The notes under the pieces were generated by a model that saw only the letters and a program-made list of their open reading frames with translations, searched no databases and was not told where the DNA came from. The position numbers and the translations under genes are program-made. A DNA stretch of 64,000 nt, taken from NCBI GenBank assembly GCA_045616665.1, contig JAZLHE010000098.1:8231-72230 (forward strand). Reading direction: 5' to 3'. The stretch's first letter is position 1. Every line of letters starts with the position of its first letter. Shown here one piece after another: positions 51,104-59,470 of this stretch. This DNA comes from RUG11690 sp045616665 (GTDB taxonomy: Bacteria > Bacteroidota > Bacteroidia > Bacteroidales > WCHB1-69).

Positions 51104-52495
51104 ATGTCGTTAATTAAATCTATATCAGGAATCAGAGGCACCATCGGTGGCAAAGTCGGTGAAAACCTCACCCCCGTTGACATTGTCAATTTCACATCTG
51201 CATTTGTCACTTTTCTAAGAAAGGATAATCGGGAAAAAGAATTGAAAATCGTTGTCGGTCGTGACGCAAGAATTTCAGGTGATAAAATCAACCATTTGGT
51301 TTGCAGCACGTTGCAATTTATGGGCGTTCAGGTCATTGACTTGGGACTTTCTACCACACCAACGGTTGAGATGGCTGTAATCCAACAGCATAGCGATGCG
51401 GGAATCATCATTACCGCCAGTCATAATCCTATGCAATGGAATGCATTAAAACTCCTTAACGACAAAGGTGAGTTTATTTCCGGAGCAGAAGGCAAAGAAT
51501 TATTGGACATTATTGAGAAACAGGATTTCACTTACGCCGACATAAAGAATCTCGGAACCTATACTTTTTATGACCACGCCATTCAAGACCATATCGACGC
51601 CATTATGCGGTTGCCGCTTGTGGATGTGAAAGCCATTCGCGAAGCCAACTTTTCCGTTATCATTGATTGTGTAAATTCAACGGGAGGCATTGCCCTGAAA
51701 CCTTTATTGGAACAGTTGGGTGTTAACAAAGTCACGTTATTATACGGTGAACCGACTGGTATTTTCCCACACAATCCGGAACCCATTCCAGAACATTTGT
51801 CGGAAATTTCCAACGAAATGAAACGGCACAACTACGATGTCGGCTTTGTCGTTGACCCGGACGTGGATCGCTTGGCCATTGTCAAAGACGACGGCGAAAT
51901 GTTTGTTGAAGAATACACGCTGGTTGCCGTGGCCGACTATATTTTGCAAAACAAGAAAGGGAATACCGTTTCCAACCTTTCTTCCTCCAGAGCACTGCGA
52001 GATATTAGTCAACAATATGGCGTTGAATACAATGCCGCTGCCGTAGGCGAAGTGAATGTAGTGGCCAAGATGAAGGAAACCAACGCCATCATTGGCGGCG
52101 AAGGCAACGGAGGTGTCATTTATCCGGAACTGCATTATGGGCGTGACGCATTGGTGGGCATTGCCTTGTTCTTAAGCTATATGGCCAAAAGCAAAAAAAG
52201 CTGTTCCGAAATCCGTGCTCAGTACCCCGCCTACTTCATTTCGAAGAACAAAATCGAATTGCAAGCCAATATGAATGTCAAAAAGATATTGGATATCATT
52301 GCCGAAAGCTACAGTCAATACGAGGTTAACCGTATCGACGGCGTGAAAATCGATTTTGAAAACAGCTGGGTTCACTTGCGCACTTCCAACACCGAACCGA
52401 TTATTCGTATCTATGCCGAAGCTGGTACGGAAATTCAAGCCGAACATCTGGCTCAAAAAATCATTGCAGACATTCGCGAAGCAATGAAAGCTTAG
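51104..52495 (+). CDS. glmM: Phosphoglucosamine mutase
   Basis: A 463-residue alpha-D-phosphohexomutase of the kind annotated as GlmM in Bacteroidota. It converts glucosamine 6-phosphate to glucosamine 1-phosphate on the way to UDP-GlcNAc, for peptidoglycan and LPS. The phosphoserine is Ser106 in TASHNPM, the metal loop is VDPDVDRLAI near 248, the sugar loop GEGNGGVIYPELH near 330, and the phosphate loop RTSNTEPIIRIYAE near 432. A phosphomannomutase activity cannot be excluded. It is transcribed alone from 51071. Confidence 0.9.
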   Translation: MSLIKSISGIRGTIGGKVGENLTPVDIVNFTSAFVTFLRKDNREKELKIVVGRDARISGDKINHLVCSTLQFMGVQVIDLGLSTTPTVEMAVIQQHSDAGIIITASHNPMQWNALKLLNDKGEFISGAEGKELLDIIEKQDFTYADIKNLGTYTFYDHAIQDHIDAIMRLPLVDVKAIREANFSVIIDCVNSTGGIALKPLLEQLGVNKVTLLYGEPTGIFPHNPEPIPEHLSEISNEMKRHNYDVGFVVDPDVDRLAIVKDDGEMFVEEYTLVAVADYILQNKKGNTVSNLSSSRALRDISQQYGVEYNAAAVGEVNVVAKMKETNAIIGGEGNGGVIYPELHYGRDALVGIALFLSYMAKSKKSCSEIRAQYPAYFISKNKIELQANMNVKKILDIIAESYSQYEVNRIDGVKIDFENSWVHLRTSNTEPIIRIYAEAGTEIQAEHLAQKIIADIREAMKA

Positions 52496-52499
52496 ACTG

Positions 52500-54041
52500 T
52501 TAGAAACCGATCTTTACGCCAAAATGGATTTTCCCACTCTTGAACGAGATGGGGTTGTTAAATTGTTTACCTAAGGCATAACTCAAATAAAACATTCCCG
52601 CCTTGGTATCAAACGACAAACCCAAGCCAAATCCGAAAGGAATATCACGCAAATAGCTGTCTATCAACACCCTTTCGTACCACGCCGCATTGAAAAACGC
52701 ATTGATGTAGGAACGTTTGGCAAATAGGAAACGAACTTCGGCCAAGGCAATGGCATACGAAGAACAATAAATGGCCTTTTCGTCAAAACCCTGAAGTGAA
52801 TTCACGCCTCCGATTCGATACAACTCATTCATATAATGCTTATTACCGAACAAAGTTCCGCCATTGGCACCTAAAACGAACACCCACCTTTTATATAGAG
52901 GAATGAACCCTTGAATCGTTACATTCAAGCGATAATTGACCTGACTCATCGGCAAACCTTCATAGAGAGCATCACCTGCCTTGGCATTCTTGACAATTTT
53001 TCGATTTCCCACACTGCCGTTCACCACCAAAGAGAACCCCTTTCGAGGATTAAAAACATAATCCAATTTTCTGATATTAAACTCAATACCATACATTGAC
53101 TTTCGATAGTCAATACATTGGAAAGACGTGTCTGCCACAAGCAACGAAGGGGACAAAACATTGGACGATGTGTAATCAAAATACGCTTTCACATAACTGT
53201 TTCCCAGCATAGAATACTGCAAGCCGATCTCGTAATTCATCGACAAATAAGAAGTATCCTTTTTGTCCAAAACAAATTGTCCATCCACACCCAACGGAGT
53301 TTTAAACAAATACGGAAAATTCAAGTGCACATTCAAATACTGCGAAAAACGCTCTGTGCTACGCCATTGCAAATCAATCTGTTCGCCGATTTTGAACAGA
53401 TTTTTCAGATTCAGATTCACTTCGCCATTTACCGAAACCTTTCCTGTTCGTTCATCAACCGGAACCAAACCGACATACCCGTCGAACTGACAAGTTTTTC
53501 GTTTATCCAAATATAGATATAGATAACACTTGTCATTGATGAACTCAATGGCCGAAGGCTTGATTTCGCTCACGAAAGGCAGTTCCGCCAAGCGCGAAGG
53601 AATGTCTTCAACCACACGCTCACGATAGGGTTTCTTTCGCCGCCAACCCAAATACGGATAAATATAACTGTTTGAAAGTTTGGCCGTTCCAGCGACAATA
53701 ATAGAATCAAAAACCACATATTCGTGTTTATCTATCGTCAGGCGGGCACTGGCCGAATCGGCATCCATTTTCAAACTGTCCAACTTAACCTCCACAAACG
53801 GGAAACCATTATTTTCATAATACGAGACAATCTGCTGGGATAATTTTTGATAATCTTCCAAAAGCAAGAGATTATTTTTGCAAAAAGACTGTGTATTTGA
53901 TTCTTTAAGCAGCATTTTCGTCGTCGAATCCATTGATATGGAAGCATAATAAGAAACTTTTTTCTTGTTTTGTCCGAAAAGAAAATTCGAACATAAGGCA
54001 AGAAAAATCACGACCATTAATAACTGATTTATTTTCAACAA
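52500..54041 (-). CDS. Omp85/BamA-like outer-membrane barrel with one POTRA-like region
   Basis: A 513-residue protein with a signal peptide (cut after FLFGQ, about 24). Residues about 55-175 form at most one or two POTRA-type domains (YYENNGFPFVEVKLDSLKMDADSARLTID). The barrel follows from about 185 with the Omp85 motif GGVNSLQGFDEKAIYCSSYAIALAEVRF near 405 (a VRGF-like loop becomes LQGF) and the C-terminal strand FGVKIGF. It is too small to be BamA (usually over 750 residues), so it is likely a TamA/TpsB-like or accessory Omp85 protein. Its end is 5 bp from glmM's end, convergent. Confidence 0.82.
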   Translation of the reverse strand: MLKINQLLMVVIFLALCSNFLFGQNKKKVSYYASISMDSTTKMLLKESNTQSFCKNNLLLLEDYQKLSQQIVSYYENNGFPFVEVKLDSLKMDADSASARLTIDKHEYVVFDSIIVAGTAKLSNSYIYPYLGWRRKKPYRERVVEDIPSRLAELPFVSEIKPSAIEFINDKCYLYLYLDKRKTCQFDGYVGLVPVDERTGKVSVNGEVNLNLKNLFKIGEQIDLQWRSTERFSQYLNVHLNFPYLFKTPLGVDGQFVLDKKDTSYLSMNYEIGLQYSMLGNSYVKAYFDYTSSNVLSPSLLVADTSFQCIDYRKSMYGIEFNIRKLDYVFNPRKGFSLVVNGSVGNRKIVKNAKAGDALYEGLPMSQVNYRLNVTIQGFIPLYKRWVFVLGANGGTLFGNKHYMNELYRIGGVNSLQGFDEKAIYCSSYAIALAEVRFLFAKRSYINAFFNAAWYERVLIDSYLRDIPFGFGLGLSFDTKAGMFYLSYALGKQFNNPISFKSGKIHFGVKIGF

Positions 54042-54097
54042 CTTAATACTAATAATATTTTATCTATAATATAAAACTAAAAAAAACGTTTTTTTAT

Positions 54098-54105
54098 TAT
54101 ATTTG
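54098..54105 (+). promoter_or_regulatory. Bacteroidota -7 element (TATATTTG) for the small lipoprotein
   Basis: TATATTTGCAA, 24 bp before the ATG at 54129. Confidence 0.6.
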
Positions 54106-54128
54106 CAAAATTAAAAAAAATAGATAAC

Positions 54129-54269
54129 ATGAAGAAAATTGTAGTCATTTTAAGTCTTGTTTTGGCTGGTTTATTTGTATTTTCGGCTTGTGACACACAG
54201 AAAAAATGTGCCGCATACGGACATTATTCGGAGAACATCGAATTAAATAGCGAAAGCAATCAAATATAA
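54129..54269 (+). CDS. Very small lipoprotein (46 residues)
   Basis: ATG at 54129 gives a signal peptide (MKKIVVILSLVLAGLFVFSAC) with lipobox Cys at residue 21, then only 25 mature residues including CAAYGHYSEN. A good promoter element lies 24 bp upstream and the next gene begins 7 bp downstream, so it is probably a real gene in a two-gene run. I do not recognise a family. The C-terminal CAAYGHYSE piece resembles the start of some small Bacteroidota lipoproteins, but this is weak. Confidence 0.7.
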   Translation: MKKIVVILSLVLAGLFVFSACDTQKKCAAYGHYSENIELNSESNQI

Positions 54270-54276
54270 GTCCGCG

Positions 54277-55047
54277 ATGGATGGTAAGTGTGAGGCCTAT
54301 AATCTGTGCAGGAAAGTTCTGTTAACGGGACTGATTTGCCTGTTGGCTTGGCACGTGCAGTCCCAAGACGTTGGCGACTCGATTCAGCAAAGTGTGACGG
54401 TAAAAGAATGGAATTTCAACATTGAGATTAACACTGCCGGGGCGGGCTTATGGTTTCAACACGGTTGGACACCTGACTATTACAACAAGCACTTTATCGA
54501 GGCAAGTTTTGTGTACAACAAGCATCCGAAAGCCGTACGGGTCAAAAACACTTACTATTCAGGAGCGACCTCGTTTTGTTATGGAAAACTCTGCGACTTG
54601 TTCTTTCTTCGTTTGGGATATGGGTACCAACGCACCTTACACCACAAGCCCTATTGGGGCGGTGTCGGCATTCGCTACACCTTGTCGGCAGGCTTGTCGT
54701 TGGGACTGGTTTTTCCAACCTATTTACGCGTTATTGACTATTACGGCGCTGTGCGGACGGAGAAATACGATCCGGAGTTATATGACCAAGTGGACATATT
54801 AGGTCACGCGCCTTTTTGGACCAACTTGTCACATATGAGTTACCCGCATCCGGGGTTTTATGGCAAAACGGGGTTTATTTTCGACTTCAGCAAAAATGAG
54901 AAAGCCATTCACGCGATAGAAATTGGGGTTTGTGTCGATATGATCTTCCCCTTCGTACAGCAAATGGCTTACAACAAGGCAAAACCAGCCTACTTCGCTT
55001 TTTACATTTCTTACGACGTTGGAAAGAAAAAAGGCGTTTATGAATAA
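54277..55047 (+). CDS. Predicted outer-membrane beta-barrel protein
   Basis: A 256-residue protein with a Sec signal (hydrophobic at about 14-28, cut near VQSQ). The rest has alternating strands rich in Tyr, Phe and Trp (GLWFQHGWTPDYYN, FFLRLGYGYQR, YWGGVGIRYTLSAGLSLGLVFP) typical of an 8 to 10 strand barrel, and ends KPAYFAFYISYDVGKKKGVYE. No specific family recognised. It starts 7 bp after the small lipoprotein, so they are likely made together. The stop codon runs straight into the heptanucleotide array. Confidence 0.75.
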   Translation: MDGKCEAYNLCRKVLLTGLICLLAWHVQSQDVGDSIQQSVTVKEWNFNIEINTAGAGLWFQHGWTPDYYNKHFIEASFVYNKHPKAVRVKNTYYSGATSFCYGKLCDLFFLRLGYGYQRTLHHKPYWGGVGIRYTLSAGLSLGLVFPTYLRVIDYYGAVRTEKYDPELYDQVDILGHAPFWTNLSHMSYPHPGFYGKTGFIFDFSKNEKAIHAIEIGVCVDMIFPFVQQMAYNKAKPAYFAFYISYDVGKKKGVYE

Positions 55048-55048
55048 C

Positions 55049-55244
55049 GAGATGAGAGATGAAAGTTGAAAGATGAAAGATGAAAGATGAAAGATGAAAG
55101 ATGAAAGATGAGAGATGAAAGATGAGAGATGAAAGATGAAAGTTGAAAGATGAAAGATGAGAGATGAGAGATGAAAGATGAGAGATGAAAGATGAGAGAT
55201 GAGAGATGAAAGATGAAAGATGAAAGTTGAAATTTGAATTTATC
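55049..55244. repeat. 28-copy heptanucleotide tandem array (RAGATGA)
   Basis: Exactly 28 head-to-tail 7-base units fill 196 bp, immediately after the stop codon of the barrel gene and 62 bp before glyA. Units are AAGATGA or GAGATGA in most copies, AAGTTGA three times and AATTTGA once, the last. The array is in frame-neutral intergenic space. It is the only long simple repeat in the window. Confidence 0.95.
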
Positions 55245-55306
55245 ATATTATAAAAAGACAAATTAGTTAAACAAACATATCAATAATCAAAAAAAATAAA
55301 AAAAAA

Positions 55307-56587
55307 ATGACAAGAGACACTCAGATTTTTGATCTTATTCAAAAAGAAAGAATCCGTCAGACGAACGGTATCGAATTGATTGCTTCTGAAAACTTTGTCA
55401 GCGAACAAGTTATGGAAGCTATGGGTTCTGTGATGACCAACAAATATGCCGAAGGTTATCCTGGCAAGCGTTATTATGGTGGTTGCCAAGTGGTTGACCA
55501 GAGCGAAACCATCGCCATTGAAAGAGCCAAACAGCTTTATGGTGCCTGCTGGGCCAACGTTCAACCTCACAGTGGTGCCCAAGCCAACATGGCCGTTTTT
55601 ATGGCTTGCCTGAAAGCCGGTGACACTTTTATGGGAATGAACCTCAATCACGGTGGCCACTTGAGCCACGGCAGTGCCGTCAACTTCTCCGGAATTATGT
55701 TCAATGTTGTGGATTACAGCGTTGAAGAAGAAACCGGTATGATTGATTATGACAAAATGGAAGCCCGTGCTTTGGAAACCAAGCCAAAACTCATCATCGG
55801 TGGTGCTTCTGCCTATAGCCGCGACTGGGATTGGGCACGTATGCGTCAAATTGCCGACAAAATCGGTGCCATTCTGATGGGCGACATCAGCCACCCCAGC
55901 GGTTTGATTGCCAAGGGTTATCTGAACGATGCCGTTAAATATTGTCACATCGTGACCACCACCACCCACAAGACCCTTCGTGGACCTCGTGGCGGTATGA
56001 TCCTGATGGGTGAAGATTTTGACAATCCTTGGGGCAAGACCACTCCTAAGGGTGAAATCAAAAAAATGAGTGCCTTGCTTGACAGCGCCGTATTCCCAGG
56101 CGTTCAAGGTGGACCACTCGAACACGTTATCGCTGCCAAGGCCGTAGCTTTGGGCGAAGCTTTAACTGATGATTACGACAGATATATCCAACAGGTGATG
56201 AAGAATGCCAAGACGATGTGCTCCGCATTCATTGACAAAGGTTACAAAGTCATCAGCAACGGTACCGACAACCACTTGATGCTCATCGACCTCCGCACCA
56301 AATTCCCAGAAATGACCGGTAAGGAAGCCGAAAACGCATTGGTATCAGCCGACATCACCGTTAACAAGAATATGGTTCCATTCGACAGCCGCAGTGCATT
56401 CAAAACCAGCGGTTTGCGTATTGGTACACCAGCTATTACCACTCGTGGCCTGAAAGAAGACGAAATGGGCGTTATCGTTGACTTGATTGACGACGTTTTG
56501 AGTCATCTTGGTGACGACAGTGTGGTTGCCAAAGTTAGAAGCAAAGTAAATTCAATGATGTCTAACCGTCCATTGAATGCTTGGTAA
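55307..56587 (+). CDS. glyA: Serine hydroxymethyltransferase
   Basis: A 426-residue SHMT, which moves a one-carbon unit from serine to tetrahydrofolate, making glycine. PLP lysine is Lys222 in TTTTHKTLRGPRGG; other marks are SENFVSEQVMEAMGS near 27, YPGKRYYGGCQVVD near 51 and the HGSAVNFSG loop near 121. The start ATG at 55307 follows a run of A residues and no clear SD. The upstream 62 bp carry no consensus -7 element, so the promoter is uncertain; the array lies between glyA and the barrel gene. A terminator follows. Confidence 0.98.
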   Translation: MTRDTQIFDLIQKERIRQTNGIELIASENFVSEQVMEAMGSVMTNKYAEGYPGKRYYGGCQVVDQSETIAIERAKQLYGACWANVQPHSGAQANMAVFMACLKAGDTFMGMNLNHGGHLSHGSAVNFSGIMFNVVDYSVEEETGMIDYDKMEARALETKPKLIIGGASAYSRDWDWARMRQIADKIGAILMGDISHPSGLIAKGYLNDAVKYCHIVTTTTHKTLRGPRGGMILMGEDFDNPWGKTTPKGEIKKMSALLDSAVFPGVQGGPLEHVIAAKAVALGEALTDDYDRYIQQVMKNAKTMCSAFIDKGYKVISNGTDNHLMLIDLRTKFPEMTGKEAENALVSADITVNKNMVPFDSRSAFKTSGLRIGTPAITTRGLKEDEMGVIVDLIDDVLSHLGDDSVVAKVRSKVNSMMSNRPLNAW

Positions 56588-56600
56588 CAAGTAATTTCCA

Positions 56601-56642
56601 CAATAAAAGGAACACGTTTCGGCGTGTTTCTTTTATTGTTTT
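56601..56642 (+). terminator. Rho-independent terminator after glyA
   Basis: A 16-bp stem (CAATAAAAGGAACACG / CGTGTTTCTTTTATTG, one wobble) with loop TTTCGG and a following GTTTTTAT. It lies 13 bp after the stop. Confidence 0.88.
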
Positions 56643-56674
56643 TATAAAAAGAATAATCATAAAAAATCCGTATT

Positions 56675-57919
56675 GTGGCCAACGACATTAGAGCAATCAA
56701 GCAACGCTTTGGAATCATCGGCTTTGACGAAGAATTAGACCGAGCCCTTGACATCGCCGTACAAGTGGGTCCCACCGACTTGTCTGTTCTCGTTACGGGT
56801 GAAAGTGGCGTTGGCAAAGAGAATATTCCCAAGATCATTCACGAATTCAGTCCCCGCAAACACAATCCCTACATTGCCGTCAACTGCGGTGCCATTCCTG
56901 AAGGGACCATTGATTCCGAACTTTTCGGTCACGTCAAGGGGGCTTTTACCGGTGCTTTGGAAGACCACAAGGGCTACTTCGAAATGGCCGACAAAGGAAC
57001 CATCTTCCTTGATGAAGTCGGCGAGTTGCCATTATCCACACAAGTTCGGCTACTGCGTGTGTTGGAAACCGGCGAATTTATGAAAGTGGGATCATCGAAA
57101 GTTCAAAAGACCGATGTCAGGATTGTATCCGCCACCAACATCAAATTTGCCAACCACATTGCCCAGGGAAAATTCAGAGAAGATCTTTTTTACCGTCTCA
57201 ATACGGTTCCCATTCACGTTCCCGCATTAAGGGAAAGGAAAGACGACATCATCCTTCTTTTTACCAAATTTGCCGCTGATTTTGCCGAAAAATACCATTT
57301 TCCGCAAATTTTCCTTACCGAAGAAGCCGAACACGCCTTGGTCAATTACAGTTGGCCAGGCAACATCAGACAGCTTAAAAACGTGACAGAGCAAATGTCG
57401 CTCATCGAACAAAAACGACTCATTGATGAAAACACTATCGTAAAATACCTTGTCAGTCCCGCATCACCACAACTTCCCGCCCTACTCCCCAACGAGAACG
57501 CCAAACACGAGCAATTTGAACACGAAATCATCTTCAAGGTTTTGGCAGATATGAAACGAGAGGTGGCCGAACTCAAAGAGCTGGTTCACCACATCATTGG
57601 AGGAGACATCAAGGTGGCGGAATTACAGCAGGCCTATAATCAAATCCACGACAATGTGTCTCCTGTCCTATATGATTTTCCTCAGGAAGAGGGAAGTATT
57701 TCCATCAGCAAGGACAATATCGACAAATCGGAGCCGTTTCAAGAGTCGGAGGTCATAGAAGACAGTCGTTTCTCCTTAGAAGAAAACGAAAAGGATATGA
57801 TTTTCAAATCCTTGCAAAAGCACAATAGAAATCGTGCCGCTGCCGCCAAAGAACTCGGTATTTCAGAACGCACGCTCTATAGGAAACTGAAAGAATACAA
57901 CATTCAACAAAACAAATAA
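56675..57919 (+). CDS. Sigma-54-dependent activator (AAA+ and Fis-type HTH, no receiver)
   Basis: A 414-residue activator opening at GTG 56675 (VANDIRAIKQRFGIIG). The AAA+ domain begins at once: Walker A GESGVGKE at 42-49, the sigma-54 contact loop GAFTGA at 89-94, Walker B GTIFLDE at 108-114 and the arginine-finger region ESG-like FREDLFYRLNTVPI near 175. A long linker (about 255-365) precedes the C-terminal Fis-type helix-turn-helix (NRAAAAKELGISERTLYRKL). There is no N-terminal receiver, GAF or PAS domain, so control must come by other means. It leads a run with lptE, a TPR protein and secG. It is the only sigma-54 activator in the window and so a candidate for htpG control. Confidence 0.93.
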   Translation: MANDIRAIKQRFGIIGFDEELDRALDIAVQVGPTDLSVLVTGESGVGKENIPKIIHEFSPRKHNPYIAVNCGAIPEGTIDSELFGHVKGAFTGALEDHKGYFEMADKGTIFLDEVGELPLSTQVRLLRVLETGEFMKVGSSKVQKTDVRIVSATNIKFANHIAQGKFREDLFYRLNTVPIHVPALRERKDDIILLFTKFAADFAEKYHFPQIFLTEEAEHALVNYSWPGNIRQLKNVTEQMSLIEQKRLIDENTIVKYLVSPASPQLPALLPNENAKHEQFEHEIIFKVLADMKREVAELKELVHHIIGGDIKVAELQQAYNQIHDNVSPVLYDFPQEEGSISISKDNIDKSEPFQESEVIEDSRFSLEENEKDMIFKSLQKHNRNRAAAAKELGISERTLYRKLKEYNIQQNK

Positions 57920-57935
57920 CCAAACACAGATAACG

Positions 57936-58439
57936 ATGAAGAAATTCTTAATATTTATGGTGACTTGCATGCTATTGAGTTCTTGTCGTCTCAGTGTTTC
58001 CTTGACGGGTGGCAACATCAATCCCAATGCCAAAACCGTTTATGTTCAGACCTTCACCAACAATTCAACCCTGGTAAATCCCTCCTTAAGTCAGGATTTC
58101 ACCACCGCGTTAAAAAACAAAATACAAAACCAGACTCCGCTAACCATCATCAACAACGGAAACGGAGACTATAGTCTGGAAGGGGAAATCACCAATTACA
58201 CCATCACCCCAGTAGCCATCCAAGGCAACGACCAGGCAGCCATGAACAGACTGACCATATCGGTTCGGGTACGTTTCACCAATTCCTTTGATGAAACGCA
58301 AAACTTTGAACAAACGTTTTCCCGCTATGCCGATTATTTAAGCACGCAAAATTTCACATCGGTGGAAGGCACTTTGGTTGAAGAAATCAACGAAGCCCTC
58401 TCCGACGACATATTCAATAAATCCTTTGTAAACTGGTAA
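57936..58439 (+). CDS. lptE: LptE family lipoprotein
   Basis: A 167-residue lipoprotein (signal MKKFLIFMVTCMLLSSCRL, Cys 17) with the LptE-like strand-helix pattern: KTVYVQTFTNNSTLVNPSLSQDFTTALKNKIQNQTPLTII, then GDYSLEGEITNYTITPVAIQGND and MNRLTISVRVRFTN. LptE is the plug lipoprotein in the LptDE LPS translocon. It starts 16 bp after the activator gene; the LptD-like barrel is encoded at 43361. The assignment rests on strand order and length. Confidence 0.82.
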   Translation: MKKFLIFMVTCMLLSSCRLSVSLTGGNINPNAKTVYVQTFTNNSTLVNPSLSQDFTTALKNKIQNQTPLTIINNGNGDYSLEGEITNYTITPVAIQGNDQAAMNRLTISVRVRFTNSFDETQNFEQTFSRYADYLSTQNFTSVEGTLVEEINEALSDDIFNKSFVNW

Positions 58440-58443
58440 TGCA

Positions 58444-59109
58444 ATGGAAAAAATCATTCTCAGCAATTATTTAGGTTCATCCATACAGCCCAATATTGGC
58501 AAAGTATTGACGCAATATCAGCAAAAATATCCTTGCTCTAACGTTCTTGCGCTTCTTTATTTAAAAATGTTGCAAGAAAAACGTCCAAAAGAATACGAAA
58601 AGGCAAAATCAAGATTGTTGTTGGCCATTTACGACAGACAACGATTTCAACAATATCAAATCAGTCAAGAACGTACCATCGACCATCTGATTGAAGAGCA
58701 ACCGACCAAAGCAACGACTGCCGCGACGCCAATGGCATCCCCATCCCCAATCACGCCCATAGAGGAAGATGTTGTCGAGAAGTCTTTTGAAGCTCCCACC
58801 ATTCATCTCGAAGAAAATCAGCAACCCGTCATCGACTCATTGATTGCAAAATTCAGCAACGATCCTCCCACAATTAAGAAAACACCGGAGAATCACGACC
58901 CGTTAGCCAATTACTCGGAAGGCAGCCTTGACGAAGACGGAGAACTCATAAGTGAAACATTAGCAATGATTTACGCAGAACAAGGATACTCTGGCAAAGC
59001 CATTAAAATGTTGAAAAAATTAAGTTTGCTTTATCCAGAAAAAAGTAGTATCTTTGCAAGTCAAATTGAGAAAATAAAAATTGAAAAAAATAATAATCAA
59101 ATAAATTAA
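58444..59109 (+). CDS. Cytoplasmic protein with a C-terminal TPR-like motif
   Basis: A 221-residue protein without signal peptide. N-terminal part (about 1-80) is helical (IQPNIGKVLTQYQQKYPCSNVLALLYLKML). A Pro/Thr/Ala-rich linker (about 90-140) follows and the end holds a TPR-like pair (ISETLAMIYAEQGYSGKAIKMLKKLSLLYPEKSS). It sits 4 bp after lptE and 5 bp before secG, in a run seen in other Bacteroidota. The role is unknown; a scaffold in envelope biogenesis is a guess. Confidence 0.72.
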   Translation: MEKIILSNYLGSSIQPNIGKVLTQYQQKYPCSNVLALLYLKMLQEKRPKEYEKAKSRLLLAIYDRQRFQQYQISQERTIDHLIEEQPTKATTAATPMASPSPITPIEEDVVEKSFEAPTIHLEENQQPVIDSLIAKFSNDPPTIKKTPENHDPLANYSEGSLDEDGELISETLAMIYAEQGYSGKAIKMLKKLSLLYPEKSSIFASQIEKIKIEKNNNQIN

Positions 59110-59114
59110 AGACA

Positions 59115-59408
59115 ATGTTGACATTAGTAGTTGTATTAGTAATTATCGCTTGTATCATTTTAGCATTCATCGTTCTGATTCAGAACTCAAAAGGTGGTGG
59201 TTTGGCTTCCAACTTCGCAGCTTCCAATCAGATTATGGGTGTTAGAAAAACCACGGACTTTTTAGAGAAAGCCTCTTGGGGATTGGCGGCATTCATTATG
59301 GTTATGTGCTTCGTATGTGCATTTTTAGTCAAAAACGAATTTAAGGCTAACGACCCGTACGCAGGACAGCAGACCGAACAAGTTGAAGAAACGGCTGCTG
59401 AAGAATAA
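59115..59408 (+). CDS. secG: Protein translocase subunit SecG
   Basis: A 97-residue SecG: two transmembrane helices (about 3-22 and 52-70) joined by the hallmark LIQNSKGGGLASNFAASNQIMGVRKTTDFLEK, ending in an acidic tail. SecG assists SecYEG translocation. It follows the TPR gene by 5 bp and ends the activator-lptE-TPR-secG run, with a terminator at 59431-59460. Confidence 0.95.
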   Translation: MLTLVVVLVIIACIILAFIVLIQNSKGGGLASNFAASNQIMGVRKTTDFLEKASWGLAAFIMVMCFVCAFLVKNEFKANDPYAGQQTEQVEETAAEE

Positions 59409-59430
59409 TTACAATAAAGAAGACACACAA

Positions 59431-59460
59431 AAAAGAGGGTTACAAATCCTCTTTTTTTTT
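59431..59460 (+). terminator. Rho-independent terminator after secG
   Basis: AAAAAGAGG / CCTCTTTTT stem with a nine-base loop, followed by T residues. Confidence 0.88.
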
Positions 59461-59470
59461 GCATTAGGGA

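Noticed and set aside
54887..55261. Minus-strand protein of repeating SFISHLSS units across the heptamer array
   Set aside because: The frame is open only because a 7-base repeat gives a 7-residue period without stops in this orientation. It has no promoter, extends into the barrel gene and looks like a by-product of the repeat.
55280..56125. Long open frame opposite glyA
   Set aside because: It is the antisense shadow of glyA, a highly expressed-type gene with strong codon bias; its product resembles no family.
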